This document shows positions 34,057-43,011 of a stretch of DNA of 64,000 nt, one piece after another. Within the stretch, counting starts at the first letter, position 1. Each line of letters starts with the position of its first letter. The notes under the pieces are model-generated. The model saw only the letters and a program-made list of their open reading frames with translations, did no database searches and was not told where the DNA came from. This DNA is from Hafnia alvei (GTDB taxonomy: Bacteria; Pseudomonadota; Gammaproteobacteria; Enterobacterales; Enterobacteriaceae), in contig NZ_OZ061315.1 of assembly GCF_964063325.1 (NCBI RefSeq), positions 2,356,001-2,420,000 on the forward strand, read 5' to 3'. The position numbers and the translations under genes are program-made.

Positions 34057-35379
34057 TTATAAATGGTTATCGCTGGATGTATTGATAACCGGCAAGGTAT
34101 CAACCTGACGGCGTGGCCAAGTAAATAGCATGGAAGCACCACCCAGAGAGCTACCGTTTACTGAGATAGTGCCTTGGTAAGCTTGAGCAATGCTGTACAC
34201 AATCGCGAGTCCAAGCCCACAGCCACCGGTTGCCCGATCGCGGCTTGGGTCTAAGCGAACAAATGGCTCAAAGACTCTTTCGCGTTCTTCTGGCGGAATC
34301 CCAGGACCATCATCGTCAACCTGCAAACAAGCGACATCACCATCCAGCCAGAGTCCAATGCGCAGTTTTTTCTGGCTGTAGCGTAGGGCATTATTGACTA
34401 AATTATCTAATACACGCTCCATTAGCCGCAGATCGACCGCGCCGAAGTCGCCGACGTGAGGAATATCGAGCGTAATTTCATGTTCCGGATGAATCATTTG
34501 AAAGTCTGTGATGCGTTCTGCTAACCACTGAGGCAGATCAATGGCTTCTAAATTGGTTTCGACCTGAGGACGGTCAAGTCGAGCATAGGTCAGCAGTTCG
34601 TCTATAAGCCCTTCGAGCTGCGCAATATCACGATTCAACGCGGTTTGTTCTGATTCAGACAGATTTTCACTCATCGCTAAGCGGTAGCGCAGACGAACCA
34701 ACGGCGTACGCAGCTCATGGGCAATGCCATCTATCAGCTGCTTTTTGCTGATAATGAGCGTGTTGATATTGTCGGCCATTTGGTTGAAAGCCACTCCCAG
34801 CCGATGCAGGCTCGACGTAGGTTCAAAATGCGTTCGCTCTTCGAGATGGCCTTCACCTAAACGCTGAGCCGCATTCTCTAATTTCAGTAAATCCTGCCAA
34901 TGTGGGCGCATCCAGAGAAAAACTGGCAGGGCTAAAGACAGTCCGATGAACAGCAGTAAAGCCAAATCCAGCAGGCGCATTTCATGCAGATAGAAAAGGT
35001 ATGGAATCGGGCCGACGGCTAAAACGTAGTGGCTACGCGGGATACGTTGAATAAATGAATATTCGCTATCCAAAGCCACAATTTCGCCGTTTCTCAATTT
35101 TTTTTCTAAATCGGAAGGGAGCTGACGTTTACCCAATGGTTCAATATGGAATTTAAACGAGAGATTCCAATCGAGCTTGTTGATGGTTTTATTCCAATCA
35201 CGCGGGGGTATTTCTCGTAATTCGCTGCGGATGAGATAGAGCGAGCTTTTCATCAGGTCATCCATTGATTGACGTCCGGCGCGCTCGGCGGTGACTTTGT
35301 AAACCAATCCAACCAACATGGCCATAACCAGAAAACAGACAAACAACAACAGGTAAAACTGAACAAAAAGCTTTCTCAT
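34057..35379 (-). CDS. rstB: Sensor histidine kinase RstB
   Basis: This 440-residue inner-membrane kinase has transmembrane helices near residues 7-27 and 135-155, flanking a periplasmic sensor. A HAMP segment follows, then the phospho-acceptor box IDGIAHELRTPLVRLRYRL and ATPase motifs (LVNNALRYS, DDGPGIPPEER, GGCGLGLAIV). RstB phosphorylates RstA; in E. coli the pair belongs to the PhoPQ-controlled acid and envelope network. rstA is directly upstream with six bases between. Confidence 0.94.
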   Translation of the reverse strand: MRKLFVQFYLLLFVCFLVMAMLVGLVYKVTAERAGRQSMDDLMKSSLYLIRSELREIPPRDWNKTINKLDWNLSFKFHIEPLGKRQLPSDLEKKLRNGEIVALDSEYSFIQRIPRSHYVLAVGPIPYLFYLHEMRLLDLALLLFIGLSLALPVFLWMRPHWQDLLKLENAAQRLGEGHLEERTHFEPTSSLHRLGVAFNQMADNINTLIISKKQLIDGIAHELRTPLVRLRYRLAMSENLSESEQTALNRDIAQLEGLIDELLTYARLDRPQVETNLEAIDLPQWLAERITDFQMIHPEHEITLDIPHVGDFGAVDLRLMERVLDNLVNNALRYSQKKLRIGLWLDGDVACLQVDDDGPGIPPEERERVFEPFVRLDPSRDRATGGCGLGLAIVYSIAQAYQGTISVNGSSLGGASMLFTWPRRQVDTLPVINTSSDNHL

Positions 35380-35385
35380 TGAAAA

Positions 35386-36099
35386 TTATTCCCACGCATT
35401 CGGCGCAAACAGATAGCCTTTATTGCGCACGGTTTTAATACGAAACGGGGCGATTGCGTTGTCATCCAGTTTACGACGCAGGCGAGAAATCGCCACGTCG
35501 ATGCTGCGATCCATGCCGTCATAGCTCACACCACGCAGGGTGAGCAGCAGGGCGTCGCGATCCATAATGGTTCCTGCATGGGTGGCCAGTTCCCACAGCA
35601 GGTCGAAATCGGAGGTCGAAAGGTTAATGTTCTTATCTTTCAACGTGACCTGACGATTTACTGGGTCAATACGCAACTGCCCAAAATGAATACCGTTGCG
35701 AGTATTCACCGGTGCAGCTTCGCTTTCCACCGGCTGTGGCTGGTGCTGGCGTAAATGCAAACGTAATCGCGCCAGCAATACAGCCGGTGGCGTCGTTTTC
35801 AAAATATAGTCATTGGCCCCCATCTCGAGCGACAAGATGTGATTCATATCGCTATCGAGTGAGGTGAGAAGTACGATGGGGCCTTTGTACACAGGGCGCA
35901 AATCGCGGCACAGCGTCATACCATCTTTACCGGGTAACATGATATCCAGCAAAACCAAATCAGGATTAAGGCGAGTAATCGTTTCCATTGCCGTATCACC
36001 GCGTGGCTCGATGGTGACATCAAGGTCGTGCTTGCCAAGGTATGCCGCAATAAGTTGCCCAACCTCTTGATCATCTTCAACAAATACAATGTTGTTCAT
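35386..36099 (-). CDS. rstA: Response regulator RstA (OmpR family)
   Basis: The ATG at 36099 gives 237 residues beginning NNIVFVEDDQEVG. The receiver domain has the acidic pair, phosphorylated Asp in LVLLDIMLPGKDG, conserved Thr/Ser in VLLTSLDSD, and an unusual KTTPP where most regulators have K-P. The C-terminal winged helix (about 135-235) ends VRNKGYLFAPN. RstA binds target promoters such as asr in E. coli. It forms an operon with rstB and follows folM by about 50 bases. Confidence 0.94.
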   Translation of the reverse strand: MNNIVFVEDDQEVGQLIAAYLGKHDLDVTIEPRGDTAMETITRLNPDLVLLDIMLPGKDGMTLCRDLRPVYKGPIVLLTSLDSDMNHILSLEMGANDYILKTTPPAVLLARLRLHLRQHQPQPVESEAAPVNTRNGIHFGQLRIDPVNRQVTLKDKNINLSTSDFDLLWELATHAGTIMDRDALLLTLRGVSYDGMDRSIDVAISRLRRKLDDNAIAPFRIKTVRNKGYLFAPNAWE

Positions 36100-36151
36100 A
36101 ACGATTTCTGTGCCTTCGCGTGATAAAACGATTTTATATGAGTCTTGCAAA

Positions 36152-36874
36152 TTAACGCAGTGGACGCCCACCATCCACGCTAATAGTACGTCCAGTCACG
36201 AACCTGCTGTTCAACAGAAACTCAATGGTATTCACTATTTCATGCTCGCCCGGCGCTATTTTCATCAATGATTTGTCGAGCGCTTTTTGACGGTACTCAT
36301 CATCATCCAATGAGTTGAACATGATTAGCGCAGGAGCAATCGAATTCACTTTCACTTCTGGCGCTAATTTAGCCGCAAAAGAGCGGGTCATATTGTCTAA
36401 TGCCGCTTTACTCGCTGCATACGCGATATGCTTGGCACTGCCGCGTTCCACCACATAGTCTGTGATATGGATAATATCGGCGCCGGCTTCGCCTTGCCCA
36501 ATCAGCAATGGCTCTAACAGCTGATTAAGAAGATAGGGGGTGTAGACATGAATTTGCAGCATGGCGGCTAACGTTTGCTCGGGCGCGGTCTCTGGTGACT
36601 CGGCTAGCCATGCACTGGCGTTATGAATAACCGCGCGCAGCGTCGGTGTGTGAGCTTTTACCTGTTCGGCAAAACGATAGATTTCGTCAGTTTGGGTGAA
36701 ATCACCTTGAATGCACACCGCACCCGCGTTGCGCAATCCTTCTAGCGCTGGATATTCGCTGCGATAGGCCACAATCACAGACGTTCCCTGTGACAACAAT
36801 GCATGCGCTAATGCCAGCCCGATTCTGCGGGCACCTCCAGTGATTAAGACGGGGGAGGAGTAGGCATTGGTCAT
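36152..36874 (-). CDS. folM: Dihydromonapterin/dihydrofolate reductase FolM
   Basis: The ATG at 36874, with AGGGACC upstream, gives 240 residues as in E. coli. It is a short-chain dehydrogenase: NADP loop TGGARRIGLALA, catalytic Tyr/Lys in YAASK, and C-terminal FVTGRTISVDGGRPLR. FolM reduces dihydromonapterin to tetrahydromonapterin and weakly reduces dihydrofolate. Gene order folM-rstA-rstB resembles E. coli. Confidence 0.94.
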   Translation of the reverse strand: MTNAYSSPVLITGGARRIGLALAHALLSQGTSVIVAYRSEYPALEGLRNAGAVCIQGDFTQTDEIYRFAEQVKAHTPTLRAVIHNASAWLAESPETAPEQTLAAMLQIHVYTPYLLNQLLEPLLIGQGEAGADIIHITDYVVERGSAKHIAYAASKAALDNMTRSFAAKLAPEVKVNSIAPALIMFNSLDDDEYRQKALDKSLMKIAPGEHEIVNTIEFLLNSRFVTGRTISVDGGRPLR

Positions 36875-37720
36875 GTATTCGGTCCCTATGTTTATTGGCT
36901 TGGGCATAATGCAAATGTTGCCACAGATTATGCCACTTGTTGCAGTTGTTAGCACATAGAGAAACGTATCTGGAAAACTCATGGCGCTGTTTTTAATCGT
37001 TAAAAATTCCACTATAAACCGCGCAAGACGCCGATAGCTTTTCGCGCTCTCCGCTGCTGGCTCCCGCGTTGTCCATCGCCGTTCGCTTTTCTATCTAATG
37101 CTCCTGTAAAAAAAGAAAATACTGCATATCAGGATTTCGAATTTATAGAACAAACTTATTATGTCTTGAATCTAGTGATATTCACTTTAAAAAAATACTC
37201 TGACGGGAAAGTATAGTGCTAATTAAATATAAGTTGGGTGAATTAAAATAAATGTTTTATTGGGTTGAATGGAATCACCGCGCGCAAAATTTATTTTATA
37301 TAGCGAGTAGTTACTTAACGTTATAAAAATTGAAACTCAATGTGGGTAAGCTGAACTCGAGTCAAGCCAGACAGCGCCTGATGTCACGCAGAGAAAGGCT
37401 TTCGACGTTACCCATAACATCCGCAGTTTCACTGGCGCGCTCACTGGTACTATGAAGGTAATATATCAAGTGTTAATAATGTAAAATCAAATTAACAATT
37501 AAGTTAAATTTTTAATGAGAGGATAAAATAATGAAACGACGATGATGATATTTATATTTATTATATTAAGTTTCATTTTGCATATGGTTTTCTATTTCAG
37601 AAAATGCCATTATGGTTTGGTCGTTAACATATAAATATGACTGATTTCGTCTGCATTTTTAAAAATTAAATTATTCTTTGTGCGTATGTGTCGCTGTCTT
37701 ATAGAGGGGAGGCTAAGGGA
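36875..37720. other. Long, mostly AT-rich interval without a clear gene
   Basis: About 850 bases upstream of folM. There is no full-length gene. On the minus strand 37362-37469 is a short open stretch with coding-like codon use (next entry). On the plus strand a tiny start-stop (MKRR) at 37531 overlaps a hydrophobic 30-codon frame at 37542, which I do not accept as a gene. The rest is strongly AT-rich. Confidence 0.5.
37362..37469 (-). pseudogene. Possible gene remnant or very small ORF
   Basis: A 35-codon frame opening with TTG at 37469 (internal ATG at 37415) and ending TGA at 37362 encodes a polar stretch ending ESLSLRDIRRCLA. Codon choice is GC-rich and balanced, unlike the AT-rich surroundings, which suggests a leftover of a longer gene. 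There is no ribosome-binding site at either start. I do not recognise the parent. Confidence 0.3.
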
Positions 37721-38152
37721 ATGTCCGGTATTCATTCGACCGTCGGTGATAGAGAAACGCTCTGTTTTGATTATACTCGGTTTCTGTCAGCCTCCTGTGA
37801 CAAACACTGGAGCTTTTTCGACGCAATCTACGGCGTGATGCCGTTATTTGGTATGGTAACGCGCTCCCAAAATCGCTGTTCAGAATTCAAATCGATCGAA
37901 AACCTTAATGTGCAGATCCGACAGCTCGCGATGCAGGTGCTTTCTACGCAGGTTAGCGATGAAACCAATATTGTTCGTCTCATTGAGCTGGTGAAAAGCC
38001 AAGGGCTGCAGGAACTCGATATCCAACTGCCTTATGCGCTTGAAGATGAACAGCTAAAAGTGATTAAAGCCGAGTGTCGTAATGCCGTTAGCATGACTCA
38101 AGATGACGAGCGCTTACACGTTGTTATTGCGGAAAATATTACGGCAAAATGA
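37721..38152 (+). CDS. Hypothetical protein (143 residues)
   Basis: The ATG at 37721 has GGGGAGG nine bases upstream; a GTG at 37688 would add eleven residues. The product is soluble, with a cysteine-containing first half (ETLCFDYTRFLSASCDKHW) and a charged helical second half. No family is recognised. It has an own ribosome-binding site and a strong shared terminator, and lies between folM and arcD, where E. coli has no equivalent that I know. Confidence 0.55.
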   Translation: MSGIHSTVGDRETLCFDYTRFLSASCDKHWSFFDAIYGVMPLFGMVTRSQNRCSEFKSIENLNVQIRQLAMQVLSTQVSDETNIVRLIELVKSQGLQELDIQLPYALEDEQLKVIKAECRNAVSMTQDDERLHVVIAENITAK

Positions 38153-38181
38153 GCGAACAATAACGAGATTTCCCCAAATTA

Positions 38182-38208
38182 AAAAAGGTGGCCTGAGCCA
38201 CCTTTTTG
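38182..38208. terminator. Bidirectional terminator between the hypothetical gene and arcD
   Basis: AAAGGTGGC (38184-38192) pairs with GCCACCTTT (38197-38205) around CTGA, with A-run and T-run flanks. Confidence 0.88.
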
Positions 38209-38227
38209 CGTTTTTGCGACAGACCGA

Positions 38228-39619
38228 TTAGCCAAACATAAACCAAGCGGCCGGGAAGGTTGCAAGTAATAGCAGGAAGATACCCATGCGCTCCATTCCA
38301 CACAGATCTTTCTTGCTCTCTAAACCACGGCGGGCAAACATAAAGACCAATAGACCGGGGGCATACAGCATCACAGACATCAGCAGGTGAGCAATGCCGG
38401 AAGCATAAATCAGCCATAGACCATAAGCACAGGCACCGTAGGCAGCAAACATAATTCGTTTATCTTGTTTCTGACGCCCGACTTTCAACAGGAATGCACC
38501 GACTAAGAAATAAGGCACCAAAATCATCTCTGAGGCGATAGTCAGCAAGTTATTATAGTTCGCGCCCGTCAACCAGATGATAATCAGCGTAACTTGAACA
38601 GCACCATTAGTCAGCCAAAGTGATGAGGCCGGCGCTTCCTTGCTATTTTGTTTACCGAAAATCTTAGGGAACGCCCCATGCTGAGAAGCCAAGAAAGGCA
38701 CTTCCGCAGCCATAATCGTCCAACTCAAATAGGCACCGCACACCGATACAATCAGCCCCGCGGCAATAATAATTTCACCGACTGATCCCATCATGTTCAC
38801 CATCAAACCGGCCATCGATGGATTGCGAATTTCGGCCAGTTCAGCGCGAGGCATTACACCCAGTGAAAGCAGGGTAATGAGCAGGTAAACCACCAACGCA
38901 GAAATCACGGCCAGCATGGTGGCTAAGCCAACATCTTTCTTATGCTTAGCGCGTGCAGAAACGACCACTGCGCCTTCAACCCCGATGAATACCCATAACG
39001 TGTAGAGCATCGTGTCTTTTACCTGTTCCCAAACAGGAACGCCCAACTTCATCCCGGTAAAATCAATCTTGAAGGTATCAAGCTTGAATGCCATCGCAGC
39101 TAAAACCACAAACAGGCCCAACGGCAACAGTTTAGCCAGCGTGGCGGCAAGGTTAATACCCGCTGCTGTTTTCACGCCGCGCAGGATAAGGAAGTGAACC
39201 ACCCATAGCAAAATAGACTCGCCAACAATAGCCTGCCATGTATTACCGTCGCCAAAGACGGTATGACCCGCCGAATCAGTAAAGAAACTCAGGGCGGCAA
39301 ATACAATCACCAGATACGATACGTTGGCAATAACCGCGCATAGCCAATATCCCCACGCCGAGCAAAAACCGATGAGCTCACCGAACCCTTCTTTGGCGTA
39401 GGTAAAAATACCGCCGTCTAAGTCTGGTCTAAGTCTGGTCAGTAGCAGCATGGCGAAGGCGAGGAACAAAATGCCAACGCCGGTAATCGTCCAACCGATC
39501 AGCAATGCTGCGGGACTGGCTACGGCAGCCATATTTTGCGGCAGACTAAAAACGCCAGCCCCCAGCATAGAGCTGAGTACCAGAGCCGTTAGGGCGGTAA
39601 GTCCGAGTTTTTTATCCAA
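38228..39619 (-). CDS. arcD: Arginine/ornithine antiporter-type APC transporter (ArcD/YdgI)
   Basis: A 463-residue APC-superfamily permease with about twelve transmembrane helices, very similar along its length to E. coli YdgI (SSMLGAGVFSLPQNMAAVASP, GGIFTYAKEGFGELIGFCSAWGYW-type segments, VFIGVEGAVVVSARAK). It is annotated as an arginine:ornithine antiporter by homology. The predicted start is a rare TTG at 39619 with AGGA nine bases upstream, which fits the alignment with E. coli at M-x-K-K-L-G-L. A ten-base G/C homopolymer lies about 120 bases upstream. Confidence 0.88.
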   Translation of the reverse strand: MDKKLGLTALTALVLSSMLGAGVFSLPQNMAAVASPAALLIGWTITGVGILFLAFAMLLLTRLRPDLDGGIFTYAKEGFGELIGFCSAWGYWLCAVIANVSYLVIVFAALSFFTDSAGHTVFGDGNTWQAIVGESILLWVVHFLILRGVKTAAGINLAATLAKLLPLGLFVVLAAMAFKLDTFKIDFTGMKLGVPVWEQVKDTMLYTLWVFIGVEGAVVVSARAKHKKDVGLATMLAVISALVVYLLITLLSLGVMPRAELAEIRNPSMAGLMVNMMGSVGEIIIAAGLIVSVCGAYLSWTIMAAEVPFLASQHGAFPKIFGKQNSKEAPASSLWLTNGAVQVTLIIIWLTGANYNNLLTIASEMILVPYFLVGAFLLKVGRQKQDKRIMFAAYGACAYGLWLIYASGIAHLLMSVMLYAPGLLVFMFARRGLESKKDLCGMERMGIFLLLLATFPAAWFMFG

Positions 39620-39740
39620 TGCGAAGTCCTGAAACCAGTGTAATTAACTGTTTGATAACATATGATTAGTTTAAATACGGTTATGCGTTCAAATACGCAA
39701 AACATTAAACCGTAAAAGTGGCGCAAATTGTACGAGTTGA

Positions 39741-39750
39741 GGGGGGGGGG
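39741..39750. repeat. Homopolymer of ten G (C on the minus strand)
   Basis: An uninterrupted G10 run in the short interval between ydgH and arcD, about 120 bases upstream of arcD. Its length makes it prone to slippage, and errors in assembly are possible. Confidence 0.8.
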
Positions 39751-39855
39751 TGCAATGGATGAATATGCGTTTTATGCAAAAAAGTATGCAATTGTTAGCT
39801 AATGTTTTTCGCAGATACGTTTCGTTGCGATCGCGTGAATAATTGCGCCAATAAG

Positions 39856-39880
39856 AAAGGGCAGCCAATGGCTGCCCTTT
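39856..39880 (-). terminator. ydgH terminator
   Basis: AAAGGGCAGCC and GGCTGCCCTTT form a perfect 11-bp stem with a three-base loop, just past the ydgH stop. Confidence 0.75.
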
Positions 39881-39901
39881 GAACGACATATGAAAGATTT
39901 A

Positions 39902-40852
39902 TTATTTGAACAGATCAGCACTAATGGTGAGGTTACCGCCGCTTTTGTTCTGCCACTGACGCGTAATGTGGTAGTACTTCGCCCCTTTCTTCGCAGCGCG
40001 CTTAGCCACTTCAGAGGACACATCGGTCATGCTGTTGAAGTGACCAGTAAAGGTCACAGAATCAAATGGAACCATTTGAGCAGCGGTGGTGTTATTCACT
40101 TCCTGAATTTGCGTACCGTCTGGCAACGTCACGGTATAGCGCTTACCGGTAGAGGACTGCGTTTCGAAGAAACGACCTACGCCAGTGCTTGGCGTGCCTG
40201 ATGAAGCCACACCTGGGATCTCTACGTTGGCAGCTGCAGCGCCACCGGCTGCCAATGCAGCTTTACCTGCTTCAGAATCGGCAGGGATGGCATCTGGGCT
40301 CTGTACCTGACGCTTCGGCGCATCGGCTTTATAAATGTAGGCCGTGATGTATTGGTTGCCGCCGCTGTTGGCGTCAATCTGACGAACGATAAAGTAAGAG
40401 TCGGCGCCTTTCTTGGCCGCTGCACGGCTAATGGCATCGGTCACATCTGGCTGGCTGCGGAAGAAACCGCTTACGGTCACGGTGTCATAAGGCTGCAGCA
40501 GGTAAGCTTCTGTCTTAGGCAGTTCTTTTACGCCGTTGAATACGCGGTAGCTCGTGGTTTCTTTTACGGTCTCAGCATCTTTCTTATACACATCTGCCGT
40601 TACGCGCCAGTTACCGCCGTTATTACTGTTATTGATATCTTGGATATAGAAATAATCAGCGCCCATGCTATCAGCACGACGAGAAACCGCGCTTGCCGCA
40701 TCGTTGATCGCATTAAAGCGTCCGCTGATGGTTACTCGTTCAAATGGCTTCAGTTCGGAGGCTTTCTCTGGTGTGAGTTCCTGTGCAGCCTGAACAGACA
40801 GCGCAGTAAGAGACAATAACGCTGATGCAATAATGGTGGTTTTCAGCTTCAT
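39902..40852 (-). CDS. ydgH: Periplasmic DUF1471 protein YdgH
   Basis: A 316-residue precursor with a signal peptide cleaved near VQA-AQ. It contains three DUF1471/YhcN-type repeats (about residues 35-95, 118-178 and 255-315). Each has the pattern F-x-x-V-T-h-S/T-G-x-F followed by A-x-K/R-G-A-x-Y/S-Y/F. This matches E. coli YdgH in length and layout. The family includes small stress and biofilm proteins; YdgH's own function is not well defined. It is divergent from pntAB. Confidence 0.94.
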   Translation of the reverse strand: MKLKTTIIASALLSLTALSVQAAQELTPEKASELKPFERVTISGRFNAINDAASAVSRRADSMGADYFYIQDINNSNNGGNWRVTADVYKKDAETVKETTSYRVFNGVKELPKTEAYLLQPYDTVTVSGFFRSQPDVTDAISRAAAKKGADSYFIVRQIDANSGGNQYITAYIYKADAPKRQVQSPDAIPADSEAGKAALAAGGAAAANVEIPGVASSGTPSTGVGRFFETQSSTGKRYTVTLPDGTQIQEVNNTTAAQMVPFDSVTFTGHFNSMTDVSSEVAKRAAKKGAKYYHITRQWQNKSGGNLTISADLFK

Positions 40853-41471
40853 AAAAAATCCTTTACGCCTTTTTGCATTGACGAGTATTGCAGGCAGAAC
40901 CGTTTCATCTTTTAACAGTTGTTTCTGCTGATGCTCAACTTATCGTAGTGATAATGTATGTAAAAAATAATGGGGCAGATTATTACATGTAATAAGTTGT
41001 CATGCCTCAGTAATTTATGCGTACTCAGTGATATGGTTACCAAATCGCATTTTTGCTTCATGTTGGATTACGCTGAATAAATCAGCACGGCGTCCAGAAT
41101 AGCACTCAGTGTTAAGTTTGTGTTAACGAGAGATTCAAGTTCATGATTAAACGGCCCCATATTAATAGTTTGGCTAATATCTACCCACTCTTTTGACCGT
41201 GAAATCAAGATATTAAGGCTCGCTTTCACAATCTTTCTACTAATCCTGAACATAAAGCGATAAATTTTATTAAATATGGCCTGCAAACGCATGGGAATAG
41301 TGGATCATCGGTTCTATTTTCAGTAGGTTATAGGTAGCTATGTATACCTAAAGTAACGAGAGTTTCTACTCTGTGTAAAAAAGGTATAGCAAACACTGAG
41401 CTGTAAGGCTCTGTCGGTCATTGCTTACTCAGGATGACGCTAATCTTATTGACAGGTGAAAAGGGAAGATT
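40853..41471. other. ydgH-pntA divergent interval
   Basis: About 620 gene-free bases holding both promoters. Short inverted repeats occur near 41333-41352 (TAGGTA/TACCTA) and 41360-41373 (AGAGT/ACTCT). A 74-codon minus-strand frame at 41068-41292 lacks a ribosome-binding site and is not accepted. Confidence 0.5.
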
Positions 41472-43001
41472 ATGCGTATTGGTATACCCAGAGAGCGGTT
41501 GGCCAATGAAGCCCGTGTAGCAGCCACGCCGAAAACGGTAGAGCAGCTACTAAAATTGGGTTTTACCGTGGCGATCGAAAACGGTGCTGGCAAATTAGCG
41601 AGCTTCGATGATGCGGCATTCCAGCAGGCTGGAGCCGAAATTGTTGGTTATGAAGATATTTGGCAATCTGACGTCATTTTAAAAGTGAATGCGCCAGAAG
41701 ATGAAGAAATTGCCCTGATGAATCCGGGCAGTACTTTAATCAGCTTTATTTGGCCTGCACAAAATCAAGATCTGCTACAAAAACTGGCAGAGCGTCAGGT
41801 TACCGTCATGGCGATGGATTCCGTGCCGCGTATTTCTCGCGCCCAGTCCCTCGATGCCCTGAGCTCCATGGCAAACATCGCGGGTTACCGTGCCATTGTT
41901 GAAGCCGCACACGAATTCGGACGCTTCTTCACCGGACAGATCACCGCCGCAGGTAAAGTTCCTCCTGCCAAAGTGATGGTCATCGGCGCAGGCGTGGCCG
42001 GTTTGGCGGCGATCGGCGCCGCAGGAAGCTTAGGTGCCATCGTTCGCGCCTTCGACACCCGTCCTGAAGTGAAAGAGCAGGTACAAAGCATGGGCGCCGA
42101 ATTCCTTGAATTAGATTTCGAGGAAGAAGCGGGCAGCGGCGATGGTTACGCGAAAGTGATGTCTCCAGCGTTTATCAAAGCCGAGATGGAACTGTTCGCC
42201 GCTCAGGCAAAAGACGTGGATATTATCGTCACCACGGCGCTTATTCCGGGCAAACCAGCTCCGCGTTTGATCACCAAAGAAATGGTTGAGTCGATGAAAC
42301 CGGGCAGCGTGATTGTCGATTTAGCGGCGCAAACCGGCGGTAACTGCGAACTGACCGTCGCCGATACGGTAACCGAAACGCCAAACGGCGTGAAAATCAT
42401 TGGCTACACCGATCTGCCAAGTCGTTTACCTACGCAGTCTTCTCAGCTTTATGCCACCAACCTGGTAAACCTATTAAAACTGCTGTGCAAAGAGAAAGAC
42501 GGCACGCTTAACGTTGATTTTGACGATACCGTTATTCGCGGTGTTACCGTCGTCAAAACGGGTGAAGTGACATGGCCAGCACCGCCAATTCAGGTTTCTG
42601 CTCAGCCAAAAGCGAAAGCGGCTGAACCTGTGGCGGCCAAAGAGCCAGAGAAACCGGCCTCACCATTCAAAAAATATATCATTCTTGCCATCGTCATTAT
42701 CTTGTTTGGGTGGCTGGCGAATGTCGCACCAAAAGAGTTTCTTTCGCACTTCACCGTTTTCGCGCTTTCATGCGTGGTCGGTTATTACGTTGTGTGGAAT
42801 GTCAGTCACGCACTGCATACGCCATTGATGTCGGTCACCAACGCGATTTCAGGGATTATCGTGGTGGGGGCGGTGTTGCAAATTGGCCACGGCGGCTGGA
42901 TCACATTCTTTGCCTTTATCGCCGTGCTGATTGCCAGCATTAACATTTTTGGTGGATTCACCGTGACTCAGCGCATGCTGAAAATGTTCCGCAAGAACTA
43001 A
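41472..43001 (+). CDS. pntA: NAD(P) transhydrogenase subunit alpha
   Basis: A 509-residue alpha subunit, the E. coli length (510). Residues 1-380 form the cytoplasmic NAD(H)-binding domain I with MRIGIPRERLANEARVAATP and the Rossmann motif VMVIGAGVAGLAAIGAAGSLGA. A linker rich in Ala/Lys/Pro and four C-terminal membrane helices follow. With PntB it couples hydride transfer between NADH and NADP+ to proton translocation. AAGGGAAG precedes the ATG and pntB starts 10 bases after the stop. Confidence 0.97.
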   Translation: MRIGIPRERLANEARVAATPKTVEQLLKLGFTVAIENGAGKLASFDDAAFQQAGAEIVGYEDIWQSDVILKVNAPEDEEIALMNPGSTLISFIWPAQNQDLLQKLAERQVTVMAMDSVPRISRAQSLDALSSMANIAGYRAIVEAAHEFGRFFTGQITAAGKVPPAKVMVIGAGVAGLAAIGAAGSLGAIVRAFDTRPEVKEQVQSMGAEFLELDFEEEAGSGDGYAKVMSPAFIKAEMELFAAQAKDVDIIVTTALIPGKPAPRLITKEMVESMKPGSVIVDLAAQTGGNCELTVADTVTETPNGVKIIGYTDLPSRLPTQSSQLYATNLVNLLKLLCKEKDGTLNVDFDDTVIRGVTVVKTGEVTWPAPPIQVSAQPKAKAAEPVAAKEPEKPASPFKKYIILAIVIILFGWLANVAPKEFLSHFTVFALSCVVGYYVVWNVSHALHTPLMSVTNAISGIIVVGAVLQIGHGGWITFFAFIAVLIASINIFGGFTVTQRMLKMFRKN

Positions 43002-43011
43002 GGGGTAACAC

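Noticed and set aside
37531..37635. MKRR mini-ORF overlapping a hydrophobic 30-codon frame
   Set aside because: GAGAGG precedes the mini-ORF, but the following frame is in very AT-rich DNA where hydrophobic codons arise by chance.
41068..41292. A 74-codon minus-strand frame between ydgH and pntA
   Set aside because: No ribosome-binding site, AT-rich codon use typical of chance, and no recognisable motif.
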